Below are positions 13,401 through 25,300 of a stretch of DNA of 64,000 bases, piece after piece. A program made the translations under genes and the position numbers. The stretch lies in the NCBI GenBank assembly GCA_035041965.1, contig JAPYMA010000318.1:62001-126000 (forward strand), given 5' to 3'. Origin of the DNA: Anisakis pegreffii. Its lineage: Eukaryota > Nematoda > Chromadorea > Rhabditida > Anisakidae. Under the pieces are notes generated by a model. That model worked only from the letters and a program-made list of their open reading frames with translations. It did no database searches and was not told the origin of the DNA. The stretch's first letter is position 1. Each line of letters opens with the position of its first letter.

Positions 13401-15404
13401 GCAAGCAAACTACCACCAAACAACCAAACAGATAGTCTTTTGCTATTTCAACCCCTCTTCGATATTACAAAAATCCGTAGTAACGCATAACGAGACAAAT
13501 AATATTCATCAAAACATCCCATCGCACGTCTCTCCTTCTCTGTGCATTTCGATGCGGCATCTATTCAATTTCAAATAATGCGAGGGAATTTGTCGGTTGA
13601 AGATCATCGACGTAAAGTGCAGCTGAGTATCGAGACTATATTGTTCACACAATAATCCTTCTAATATTGTGATCAGTTGAGAATTCTTTGGTAGAATGGT
13701 AATAATCGGCTTTCTGAACGGAAAGAAAGTGAGATGAGCGTTCGCATGCAAAGATAATTAAACAATTCAGTTGTGGGACCTACAATTGTGAAATTCTCCC
13801 GTGTTCAATTCTATCATGGATTACTTTTGTCACCTAATGTTCTACATGGTTTATCAACTAAAAAGATGTTTAAGTTCACAAGCTGTACTTCAGCATTTTA
13901 TTATCAAGCTCACTTCAGTCTTTCTCGATGGTTAATGGATAAATTGAGATGCGAAAAATGTATCAAACCACCACAAAGCGATCACAATAAGTCAGTATTA
14001 CTGATAAGTTACAATTGAAATTGAATAACTGAACAAGAGAGTTCTCTAATTCCACTGATATTGCAAAACAATATCGGTATATACTCTTTGCAGTAAATAC
14101 ACGATTTTCGATTATAAACCACGAATGTAGCTAACCTGTTTCGAACGGAATTGGCGTATATTCTGAAGTTTTCCAGTTTCCAAAATTTAACGCACAGCTA
14201 GCCCCGAGAGTACGGCACTAGGAACTCGTCAATTTTTATCATATTCCATCATCTGACGCCGAGAAGCAGGCTGATAAAATAACACTGATAAAATAACAAT
14301 AATCAACCATACAATTCGCTAACTTGCTAAACTGCAAAAAACAGGTGTTAATGCCAGAACTTCAGCCTTTCAGTGTCTTTACAGGAAAAGTGCAATGGAG
14401 AAAAGCTAGAAAAAGCACTGCAAAAGAAACCAAAAGGTTATATTTGTGCAGTTTTAGTTAAAAATATGCACTATCGAGGAATCAAGGACGCGCTGCTATA
14501 TCAGACAAGGCAGGTAATGCCTAACGTGTGAAAAATAGATTAGCTGCCACATTCTCTTCTGTGGTACGTCACTGAACAGAATTACAAACGTTGCTCTGAT
14601 TGTGTGCATGTAATGTCAGGAATTCTAAGGTTATGTCACACAGACCTAGCAGTATTTTTATAACTTCACATGAAAAAACTTGTAGTAAATTTTGAAAATT
14701 TATCAGTAAAAATAAGAGTTGAACCAACTCTTAGCATTTATTAGTTCACATCCAAATCTGTATAACAAGTATACGATATCACAAATGAATTATCATAACA
14801 ATAACGGTAATAATGACAATATTATAATAACAGTAATAATAATAGCAATAATATAAAAAATATAGTAAAAGAGGGAGCAACGGTAAAGAAGAAATTGTAT
14901 GCGACAACAGAAAAGAAACAAGATGAAGCACGTCGAAGGTGTACAATGAAATAAATAACTGACGACTGGATTTACATGCTCGGTGTAGTAGATGCTGTTT
15001 TTACAGAATGAAGAAAGAGGAATATTTCATAAATGAAATACATGATTCACTAAACAACTTTTCGTTAACGATAAGGGTTGGTTGAAGGGACCCGATAGGA
15101 ATTCATTTCAACTTGATAGTCATGTTTGGTGTGATGCGATTTTGGTGGTTGTGTCGACTTTAAGTGTTTGCGATGATATCCATCTTGAAGACGAGGTGGA
15201 GCACAATGATCACAAGTGCCAGGATCTCCCTGAAACACTCTTTGATCATTTGAGTTCAGTTATGCCATAAAAATACAAATTAACATTCAATTCCAAAATA
15301 GTTCAGAATCGATTTTAAGCTGGTTTATGTACTTAATGATCAGTACTTTTTTCTTTCATAATTTCATCCAATTTGAACATAACTGGCCATTTTTTACTCA
15401 TAAT
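10485..15404. other. Long spacer without an identified gene
   Basis: I find no recognisable gene in nearly 5 kb. Three ORFs deserve mention. 12541-12858 (+) is 105 codons ending in a hydrophobic stretch, with an overlapping 107-codon ORF on the minus strand; one of the two must be noise and neither has a known motif. 13053-13259 (+) contains a plausible exon ending KELRSTIDGIKYQ before a good GTATGT donor near 13217. 13509-13751 (-) reads QLITILEGLLCEQYSLDTQL and may be a terminal exon. An AAT/AAC-rich simple repeat lies at about 14795-14865. Confidence 0.4.
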
Positions 15405-15690
15405 TAGTGATGCCTAATTTGAAAAAAAAATCGACGCGGAGCCGTGTTAAACTTCAGCTCCGACTCCGGTTCCAGCTCTGTTCTCTTCAAAATTTTAGCT
15501 TCATATTCAGCTCCAGCTCCATATTTTTTAAAAAGTTTCTGCTACAGCTCCGCGTTTTCGAAAATTTCATCACCGGCTCCATGTTTTTTAAAACTCTGGC
15601 TCCGGATGCAATTTCGGAGCTTCCGCTGCTCCGCTCCGCAGCAATCTGGATCCGGCACAAACTTTCATACAGATCTTGGCTTCGGCTAGT
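15405..15690. repeat. Truncated MITE-like element of degenerate GCTCC repeats
   Basis: The stretch begins TAGTGATGCC and continues with many degenerate copies of GCTCC, CAGCTCC and CTCCGG, far richer in G+C than its surroundings. The start matches the TAGTGATGGG terminal repeat of the complete element at 58221-58400. No matching inverted copy was found at the right, so this copy appears truncated. The ORF through it is Ser/Phe-rich noise. Confidence 0.5.
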
Positions 15691-16064
15691 GAATATTACT
15701 GTGATATTTTTTGTCGCTGCTAAGGCATGAATCGCTGCTCATAACCATTCCATTTATCGCCGCCGAAGAGAAATGAGGAATGACCACCCACGTGGGCAAT
15801 TCTTGTATTATACGTTGTAAGAGAATTCACAGGTTTTAACGAACTAACATGAGTGCATACATAACATGTTTTTACGCATTTGTAATGTTGTATGTGGAAT
15901 TTAATAAATGCAGTCACTGTCAAAAATAAATCGTTTCCGTCGAAACAGAACGAAAGATTTCATAGTTCCATTCTTTAAGCATTGTATAGCACGAAAATTA
16001 ACACTCAGGTCGCATTACGTTAACCGCTAAAATTTCAATACACATCACTTTTTATTTGATACAC

Positions 16065-18923
16065 TCAAGCTGACTGTTTAGGCGCGTGTAGCCTAAAAGA
16101 TACCTGTCTTCCAGCTGGTCCACGCTCACCTGGCCTTCCAGGATATCCCGAATGTCCAGGCGCTCCTGGCTCTCCCTGAAGTTGATTGTGAGCGTACAAG
16201 TTGTTGTGCATAATATTGTTAATGATGCATGGGGACTGATTGAAAACAAAAAATTGAAGCGTTCTTCTTTCGGCCATGAATAGTACAGCACAAAAACTAA
16301 TCATTTTATTGCAAGATAATCTTTTCAGTTAGATGATGTTGGCCATCAATTAAGTTTTCCCGTGACAAAATCTATTTATCTGATGAATTTTAGATTCCAT
16401 ACCGGTGGTCCCGGCGGTCCAGGCGGTCCATCGTATCCATCTCTGCCATCGAGCCCATCTTCGCCAGGTGGTCCTGGAGGACCACGCCTTCCAGGTGGTC
16501 CTTTCAGTCCGGGCACCTCGATTAGTTGACCAGGCGGACCTCGAGCTCCTGGCCGTCCTTGAGGTCCACGAATACCGGATAGACCTTGCGGACCTGGTTC
16601 TCCTCGTTTACCTCAAACCTTCATTGCTTCAAAGTTCACTCGTGATTTCGATAGATTTCAATTAGTAATCGTATGGTCATTTTAAAGAGAGTATTCTTTT
16701 AAAGAGAACTTCAGTATATTTGATCCGCAATTTCACACTGTTTACAGCAAACTGCGAGCGACCAAATGATGGTGATTGGTTTCCGCACTAGTTGTTCGTT
16801 AAGCTATGAGGTAAAGTTAGGCCGCTGTGTTGTCGATTTTGAAAAAAACTGGCGAGTTGGAATTTCATCTTCTCCTTCATTCGTCTTTTCAATGAGTTAT
16901 CTCCCAATGAAATTATTTCTTTTTCAAAAATCTTCATTTGTATATGTGCGGGAAAACATTTGAAGAAGGAAGCCTATTGATAGAACGATGGAATTATTTA
17001 TTTAATTACTCAGTTGTTATTGCACGTTTCGTACATAGACCTCTTCAAGTCATCACTCCATTTATCACTATTATCACAGTTCACTGCTCTTCTCATCCAT
17101 GTTCGGCCGGCTATTTTGTAAATACTGCCTCGCCATCTCATTTTCGCTCGACCCCGACTTCTTTTTCCGATTCTAGGTTGCCACTCTGTGCATCTCTTCG
17201 CCTAGTTGTTAGTGTCCATTGTTGCAATTTTTCTTGCCCACTTAACTTTCCTTTCCTTTGCACATTTTACAATGTCTTTAATTTTCGTCACCCCTCTCAG
17301 CAATTTATTCGTTTTCCTATCCCGTAATTTGACCCCTACCATCAACCTCTCCATCCTTCTTCGGGCTACTCCCATCACATTTTCCATTCTTTTTGTCACC
17401 GTCCATGTTTCTGACACGTATAACATCGCCACAAGAACACATTCATTGTAAAGACTTCATTTCGAAGCCATTCCAACCCTCCTATCAGTGTAAAATTTTT
17501 CTATTTATAAAACGATTTCCATCCGATTTTTATCCTTTTTCTCACTTCGACTTCTCCCTCTCTTTTCATTGATAGAAGCTGGCCGAGGTATATGAACTCG
17601 ATGACTTCTTCAACGACATTTCCGTCAATGATGAGCGGTTATACAGTTTGTCATGATCTTTGTTTTCAAATTAGTTATCATAAAACTATCGGCACATTCC
17701 AGTCAGAATTTTTCGTCATTCACTTTTTTGAACCACTTATATTATATGATTTTCTCTCATTCCACGCCAAAATATTATGATTTTCCAGAACCCTAAGGTC
17801 GGAACCAAGAGCTTAAATACTGACGAATTTTTGAAGGTTCACCCAAAACAATAATTTTATGGACAAAGTCGTTATTATTTATCACCTGGTTCACCGTCAA
17901 TGCCATTCAAACCCTGTGGTCCCGATGGCCCCCTCGGTCCTTTTGGCCCAGGTAACCCAGGAGGGCCCTGTTCAGCAGGTGGGCAGTCAAAACACCATTC
18001 CTGTTCTCGGTAATCGACACCCTCAACAGCATCTGGACCTGGCGGGCCATCCTCACCCGGAGTTCCATCTTCTCCTGCAGGAAAGAGGAAAAAATCAATG
18101 GTCTTCATTAATAACAGCGGGTTTGTTTCATAAAGCAATCATCAGAATATTTCTGTTAATCCTACTTTTATAGAACAGTTCATTGATCAAATTGGCAATT
18201 AAGACGATTATGCTGGCAACTATACAAATTCGAAAATGGCACAACTGGTGATAACAAATTGTATTGGAGCACAAAGAAAACAACCATCATATCCAGGTGG
18301 TCCAGGAGGACCAGGCGGACCAGGTTCACCAACCGCACAACTGCAACAATTGTCATCATTCGGTTCATATTCGTCGATTTCTGAGGCATGTGATGATCCA
18401 ACACTGTATCCAGCTTGCCGTCGAAAGCGGCGATGAGAGACTCGAGCACCTAATATCTTTAAAAAATATCTAAATTTACGATCAGCATTTGTTCTGCTTC
18501 ATGTTTACGCTCAGCTGAACTTTCAAATTTCTGGAACCTTTCATTATTGAGTTTTTCAAAAAAAGTGCGTAGCGTTTATCTGTTTATGTTTCCTTCGAAA
18601 CTATCATTTGCAATTCATTTTTTTTTCATCTCTCAATCTCACTCTGATGATGTCAAAAGAATAACTAACTTTTTCAGTGAGAACAAATTCACTCCACATA
18701 TTTTCGGCTCTTCGTCTACAGAATTCCACTTCATCCATCAAGGTGGATTGCACCGTTTGAATGTAATTGTAGAGAAGTGGTATCGTTAGCACACAAGATA
18801 TTGTTGCTGCAGTACTGAAATTTGTTGGAATCACCAATTTTACTGCAAAAATTCTGTTTTCCTTGTTTGCTTCTCTGATCCTCCTAACTAGGAAAATTTC
18901 AGTCTATAACTGCATTTGACCAT
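16065..18923 (-). CDS. Nematode cuticle collagen
   Basis: This encodes a structural collagen of the nematode exoskeleton, made by the hypodermis and secreted. Exons: 18923-18889, 18814-18670, 18456-18285, 18074-17886, 16611-16403 and 16175-16104; phases agree. The N-terminal cuticle-collagen domain reads [12 protein letters not shown], then a hydrophobic anchor [17 protein letters not shown] and [18 protein letters not shown] before QAGYS fits the furin/BLI-4-like processing site. Gly-X-Y blocks are framed by cysteines: [17 protein letters not shown], then [15 protein letters not shown], later [10 protein letters not shown] and [13 protein letters not shown]. Interruptions such as QLIEVPG separate blocks. 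The 3' end is unresolved: reading through the last donor gives [12 protein letters not shown] and a stop at 16065, but a further exon nearer 15.8 kb with Cys is also possible. The start of exon 3 rests on a weak AAAG acceptor. A dead LINE sits in the 1.27-kb intron. Confidence 0.9.
17010..17640 (-). pseudogene. RTE-type LINE reverse transcriptase C-terminal remnant
   Basis: On the minus strand this stretch encodes the thumb and C-terminal part of a non-LTR retrotransposon reverse transcriptase, in pieces. [11 protein letters not shown], followed by [13 protein letters not shown], is the usual YLG block. [14 protein letters not shown] and [12 protein letters not shown] follow in the ORF 17432-17202. 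A shifted frame then gives [34 protein letters not shown] and a stop at 17010. Frameshifts and stops (for example after GWKSFYK) show it is dead. It sits in a collagen intron in the same orientation as the collagen. Only the 3' part is present, as expected of 5'-truncated LINE copies. Confidence 0.85.
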
Positions 18924-19640
18924 GCAAAAGAGCATTATCATGGATATTGATATCATTTTTAATGTTTTCTAGGTCGTTATGTGATGAATTTTCATCAATT
19001 CATTGACTACAATGTTGAGTTTTGGCAAAATTTTATTCAAAGACAATAACTGCAATAATTTATGATCAAGTGAAAGCGTTTTTCATTTATGGTCAAATAG
19101 GGATGCAGTACTATCATCGGCATAAGAATGGCGGAGACAGAATTTGTTGTGAATGAATTAGTAAATCATTCTTATTCTCAACGTTTTTAAAAGCCAAACC
19201 TAATCGCAACTCCAAAGAACGCATAACATTTCAACCGATCTGCGTATTTCCTACGGGACTCCAAACCGTCAACAACCTCTTTCATTCTTCTTTACAGAGC
19301 ACAACTTTGCAAGTAACCTGATAAATCAACGAGTAACTGACTGAGAGAAGAATCAAATGAACAGCTTACGAAGTAATGTTGATATAATGCATAACTTTTG
19401 TGGCATAAATAAGTATTTATGGAATAATAGCTATGAAAATTTGAAATAAATTACATTGGATGATGTTCAGAGCAGAAGTATTCGATTGCAAAGTTGAATG
19501 GTGATATACGATTGTCGAAATGAAACGAATCAAGAATAGGCGAAAGGAAGCCAACCCGATTTGGATGACTTGTTGAGAAATGAGATGAGTGATGAGAATC
19601 AAATAAAGAACCAGTCAAATATAATATTCGTTAAAAATAG
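18924..19640. other. Upstream region of the collagen gene
   Basis: This holds the presumed collagen promoter. Apart from short chance ORFs I see no coding exon or repeat. No TATA box or element could be assigned with confidence. Confidence 0.4.
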
Positions 19641-19641
19641 A

Positions 19642-19860
19642 CAGTGGTGGACAACAGCACACCATTCTAGTACTAGCGAAGCACCTTTTTTCGATAGCGC
19701 GGTAACTCGCTTCTTTTTTCATACAGGAGAAAATTATAGCGATAGCTCCCGCTGTAATAACTTTTAGCGGCACAAAATAGCGACAATTTCTGTTATTTTC
19801 TTTCGTTAGCGATTTAGCCGGCCAATTTTCCAAAAAATTCCACCAAATCGCTACTTTTCA
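19642..19860. repeat. CGCTA/TAGCG-rich hAT-MITE relative, one end only
   Basis: It begins CAGTGGTGGACAACA, resembling a hAT terminal repeat, and carries internal TAGCG and CGCTA motifs like the complete MITE at 37098-37192. No matching right terminus was found. It is likely an old truncated copy. Confidence 0.4.
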
Positions 19861-20058
19861 TCTGCGAAGAAATGCTCATTCTTCCTAACATCAAGACATT
19901 TAATCCTTGTGCGGTGCTCAAATATTTATGACTCAATCAATGTCGCAGGTCAGATTAACCCGTAATGTATTAACGCACATATGTTGGCGAGATCTGAAGT
20001 CGGCAAGCCACAATGAAATAGTTCCGGGTAACTGAACCAGGAAGCCGATTCAATCTAC

Positions 20059-20376
20059 CGAAATATGATTCAACATTTGTCAAAGTTTCAAGACAAATCA
20101 TGTTTATGTCATCTTGTGAAACATTTCCAACTAATTTCAAGCTTCTCTCATTATGCACAACCACTTTTGATCACTAATTGCGATGGGGGAAGGATGATAA
20201 AGTATTGCGTGAAAACACCCCTGCACATACCCCATTCCCTCAAAACGCGGTCTTCAACCTTCGAAAACTGCTCGTCTACGTCCACTATCGCTAAGTAGCA
20301 CTGCTGATAGAATTTGTTCGCATGTACATTTAGCCATATTGTGTAGCAATCAATGATTTCCTGCCGTAGCACCAGA
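20059..20376 (-). CDS. Two-exon fragment of an unidentified gene
   Basis: Two blocks on the minus strand behave like adjacent exons. The first, 20376-20219, follows a CAG acceptor, starts with one base completing a codon and encodes 52 residues including LRQEIIDCYTIWLNVHANKF and EDRVLREWGMC. It ends in phase 1 before GTGTTT. The second, 20130-20059, follows a TTAG acceptor, continues in phase and encodes GNVSQDDINMICLETLTNVE before a GTAGAT donor, again phase 1. The spaced cysteines suggest a secreted or extracellular protein. I recognise no family. Flanking exons on either side are missing, and transposon debris surrounds it, so it could be a gene fragment. Confidence 0.35.
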
Positions 20377-20708
20377 CTGTTTCTATGTTTTCACAATACA
20401 ACCATATTAGAACACAAAGGTATACAGAGCTGCAGTACACGTCTACTATCGCAGAGTCATTATGACCCGAACACATCGGGTGTAATAAAATTGCATGCGG
20501 AGTATTTCCAGAGTAATTTCGTCTGCTCTTCTCAAAAATATAAGCCTAAGCCTAGCATATGAGGCTAAAATAATAACAATTTGCACGCACAACTTCTAGA
20601 TTGGTAAGTGCTGGATTGGTAAGTGACCCAAACATCGCACAAGGATTGAAATATATTTACGCTTTAACACTAACAAGTACTAAATTCGAATTTACGTACT
20701 CGTGCTAG

Positions 20709-22012
20709 GGTTTGCAAAATCCCGACGTTTTTTCAATCCCGGAGTGGACTTTCGATCCTGGGATTGTCCTGGGATCGGATAACTTTTGAAATATCGATGC
20801 GTAACATGTTTAAACACTTTTTTGAACCAATATGATCATAACTAATCAGAAAAGAGTTTATTCAACACAATGTTCAGCAAATACAACATATTCAACAAAT
20901 TATTCAAATTCAAGCAAATGCAACAATTAATACACGTATTACTCAACAAATTATTCAATGAGTTATTCAATGACGAGAAACATATTAGTTAACATTACAG
21001 CTAATTAATCATTTAACAATTATTAATCAACATATAATTCAATGCTGTTTGGAATAAAGTCTGAGAAACGTGAGAGCGTCGATAGTTCCATCGCTCACTC
21101 GCGTTCTCAGTTTTGAAAAAAAAGAAAACGTTGAGAAAGCGCGTTCACTTTCGACTCTCATTGCTGGGATCGTTTTGATAGACTGGAACAATTTTTTCAT
21201 ATTCGATGCAATTTCCTTTGTCTCTTCGTACGAATGCATTTCAGAGATTACTCGGCTCTTCACGGTATTCGTTGCTTCTTTTACAGCTTACGGAACTTTC
21301 ACACCTTTCGGAAGCTTCAAGATTCAGCATCAATTCTATTTTCCTTGAGAGAAGTATATCATCGTCATTCGTATTCTGAGAGGGGTCTGTTGTCATCGGA
21401 GAGACACGCAGTGTCATCATTTTGTTCTCTCTTCTCACCGAACAGTCTCGAAGACAAATCCACCATCAGCTTCACAATATTTTCTCTCACAATCGCATAC
21501 CCCATATAATCTGTTTCCATCTGCTCATAATCAGAATCGTTCATATATCTCATCAAGTGCACCAAAATTGATATTCTACGCTCGTTGATCCTTAGCACAA
21601 GTGCACGCAAAAGGTCATTAGCGACATTCGCATTCACTTTCTTCAATGCATCGACGGAGAACTCCAGCGTTTTATCTGCTTTCAACAAACCGATATCTCG
21701 ACGACACAATGTGTTCGTAGCATTTTCAAAAACTCCCAGTGCACTGCATAAGTCTGTTTTTTTTTCATTCTGATCATGCTCACTGAGTTCATATGGGAGT
21801 TTTAGAGCGGCAAGGATCTGCCCAATCTTATCAGAGCATTTTACAAATTTTTTCAACATCATATTCAAAAAAAAAAGGGTGATGTACAACTCATTTTACT
21901 ACATCTGAATGATCTGGGAATGATTAATGTGTGATTCGAGATGAATTTATTACCAAAATCGTACGAAATGACTCGCTTCATCAATCCCGAAATCCCAGGA
22001 TTTTTCAAAATT
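20709..22012 (-). mobile_element. Decayed hAT-type DNA transposon
   Basis: The left end reads TAGGGTTTGCAAAATCCC, with further AATCCCG and GGGATCGG motifs inside. The right end has AATCCCGAAATCCCAGGATT in inverted sense, so the element carries imperfect terminal repeats. Minus-strand reading frames between them encode the C-terminal part of a hAT transposase. ORF 21889-21365 is 174 codons. ORF 21263-21039 contains the hATC dimerisation motif, AMRVESERAFSTFSFFSKLR followed by SDGTIDALTFLRLY. The frames do not join, and the N-terminal zinc finger and first catalytic Asp region are absent, so this copy cannot be autonomous. Confidence 0.8.
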
Positions 22013-22147
22013 ATTGACTACTGTTTGTTGTTGATATCATTTATTGCTATTCAATGGTTGAATAAAAATTTTTGATTGTTTAATATCTCAATAAGTTTTT
22101 CCCAGACCGATCAACAGTGTTATTGTAAATTATGCAAGAAGATTTGT

Positions 22148-22345
22148 AAGTAGCGATTGGCGGACTAATTTCGCTCAAATTTTAGCAAAAACTGCCGTTA
22201 TTTTTTTCAATTAGTGGCAATTTCAACGAAGAGTTTTCGCTACCTGTTCGTTAGCGGCGCTACTAATGGATTATCTTAAGCGGAACAAAAATACTTTTTT
22301 GGCGAATCAGTGATTAGTAGAACTCTTTTTTTTTGATAGCGTGCT
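22148..22345. repeat. CGCTA-rich repeat, relative of the 37.1-kb MITE
   Basis: TAGCG, CGCTA and TTAGCGGCGCTA motifs recur here, as in the repeats at 19642 and 37098. Clear terminal repeats are not visible, so the limits are approximate. It lies just right of the hAT relic. Confidence 0.35.
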
Positions 22346-25300
22346 TATAACTGAGAACGGATGTACGTAATTTATTGAACGGTTTTCTTTCAGAGGACAG
22401 AGAATCATTTGTCTTCAGTGAACAAAGATTCAACAAATTCTTGATTCATTAAATTCAACAATATGAAGGAGACAAATTTCATTCGTATAATATTTTTTGG
22501 TAGTCTCTGCAGAAAGTTTTTGCCTTCGTTGAGAATGGCGATAGTTGCGGATCGATACTGAAAAAAGCAACCGCCAAAGACATGTGAAGAGAGATTTGGA
22601 TGGGGTGAACACATGTTCAGAAAATTTGAGACGCAAGGAAGAAAGATCATGAGGAAGTATGATCGAAACTGATTTCTAAATTTCAGATAATAAAACTAAT
22701 TCAAATCATTGTAAGTGGAAGGAGAGAGGGGTAGAGTTGGTCAGATATAAGAGAAAATTATCACAACATTGATTTTACGAAAACGTCTAAAATAGAAATG
22801 AAACATTAATATACCTGAAAACATTTCATTCATTACTGTCCATTAATAATATTATAAAATGTTTCTAAGAAAAACAAAAAAAAAAACACTGACGATAAAA
22901 TTTGATGTTGTTCTTCTGAAACATTTCCAAAAATTGATTTTGAAAGATATGCTGAATTGTGCTAAACAAAATATGGATTGAATCTTGATTATTTAGCGCT
23001 GTTAATTAAAGTTATTGAATTAGCAGCACTGATTGGACTTGTTCTGGCGGCAGTACTGATACTGTGATACGGTGGATAAAATTCGATCCAGCGAACAAGC
23101 TGAGCTGTGAAACCGATCAGTGAGTTGGTCGAAAGCGATTCTACCAGATGTGCTTTCCTTCTCTTTCATTCCTTCGTTCCAAGAAAAAAAGTGGATATCA
23201 TGAAAGATATCCTTTGATTAACATTCATTCCGCCTTTTCATCGTTGCCGGATCCGTCGTTGATCATCAGCGATTTACTACCAGTCATTTATTACAGATCT
23301 TCTCACATCCGCCGACGTCTTACTAATTCGTTAGGTGATAATTGTATTTATCCAATAAACAAGATATCTTCCTATAGATTCCTAAAAACACCACCAAAAT
23401 GCTCTTTGTTTCATTTTTCACAAACACTAATGAATAAATGAACAATCAAAAAAGTGCACTCGCTGACCGATTTGAATAATGAATGAATTAATAAATCATG
23501 AAGTCAGTCATGTTCAACGCTCACTTACTGATGGTGCACACACATTTCAAAAACCATATCGCGCACTCATCCACAATATGCAAAGCGATATTTATTTGCA
23601 AAGAAATCGAGAAACGATTTTATTCATGCTCTCTGCACACGTATGAAGTATGAGTAGAATGTGTTTATCTCATACAGTATTTGCAGAAATTACAATCAAG
23701 AAGAAATGGGGTGAGCGAAAAAAAAAATGGAGAAGAATTTTCACGATTTTTGGGTTTTGACATCACATTAATTGCACATTACTTACAGCTTTAGAGCAAA
23801 AAAAGAGAGACTTCAGATTTCATTTCAATCAGCAATCTTTCAGAACATCTCAGTAATTGCACTGCTATTGTTTAATAAACTTGAAGATAATCAAAAATTC
23901 ACTTCAAAAAAGACGATATTGGTTCAAAAAACATTTACATGCAAACAATTTTTTTTTCGATGATTGATGGGCGATACCAGTTCGATTCGAATCGTAATCT
24001 AAACCAAGTGACAACGAACAAGTCAATCGTCATTATTTTCATGAAAGTCATCTTGACTGAACTGACTTTCTTAAGGACATTTCACGAGAACCGTATTTTG
24101 ATCGTTCTGCTCCGTTATTTAATAGCTCGAAAAGCAAAACAAAATTTTTATTTACTGCCTGCTCACAACATCTAGATTATTTTTAGATGTTAAAAAATAA
24201 TGGCAGTGACTGTAGATATGAAGATATTTACCGGCTGGTTGTTGCTTGCTTATATGAAACGAAAATCTTCAAGAAGTAACTGAGTGATAGGAATTATTGA
24301 AGGTCTCGAGATAATGTCCAATATTTTTCGGTGTCCACATTGGTTTCGTTCACTCAATTCATGTATTTTTTCATCAAATATTTCAACTTGTCGATTTGCT
24401 GATAATTTCGCAGATCCATGATGAAACGGAACGTGATGGATGCATGAGTGGCCGTAAAAAGAGATGCAATGTTTAAAGCACACTAACTAAAACATATCTT
24501 GACCGTATCATTCGTCAATCCATGTATGCCGATGACATCCATTAACAGATGTGATTTGATGTGATACCGACCGGTTCATCTTGTTTCAAAGACGAAACGA
24601 AAATTATTTTTTAGTGAAGTTGTAAAATTCATTGCGATTCTTTTCATCGCAATTCCCTGTTCACTTTTTCTGGTGAATATTCGTTGTTTTTTTTAAATCG
24701 TTCTAAGTTCCGTTAGGGCACAACAAATGAAAGGCTTGTAAATAATCCATTGTGGTCATACTAAAGCCTTTTAACAGTAATATACTTTTAGTTATTTCAT
24801 CGATGTCATTCTTTTTCGAATACTCATTGCAACTGAATCGCTGAAGAATGCTACGCACATGGATAGCTACTTTAATTTATACCATTCATTATTCAGGACA
24901 GCGCTTCTTGAAGGGCAGCGAAAATCTCTTTTTGGGGGTCAATATGAACTCATTGTCAGTGGAAAGGGGGATTGAAGAGTTTGAAGAATAAATTTTAACT
25001 GAGTGTTTTTTTAAAAACAATTCTTTCACTATGATATAATATTTTAAAGCTATTTGGTTGAAGGTATGAAAAATGATTCGTTTAATACCACCGACAAATT
25101 CTTAGTAACAGATTTCTTGATAAGTGGATGAGTTTTTAAAATTTGTTCTGATTTAAGCAAGAATGTAATGAGTTGACAGAAGAGGAGGGAATCGCAATTG
25201 TGTAGACTGCTGTAGGGAGATTGCCAAAGGGCCCAAGTAAGGCATAGGGCGTAACAACGTCACAATCATTGGTTCATTTAAGAGTTTTCATGATCCATGA

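Noticed and set aside
16405..16665. Plus-strand 86-codon ORF and similar ones at 17859-18173 and 18236-18436
   Set aside because: All are antisense or out-of-frame images of the Gly-X-Y collagen exons.
16938..17451. Plus-strand ORFs of 129 and 81 codons
   Set aside because: They are antisense to the LINE reverse transcriptase remnant.
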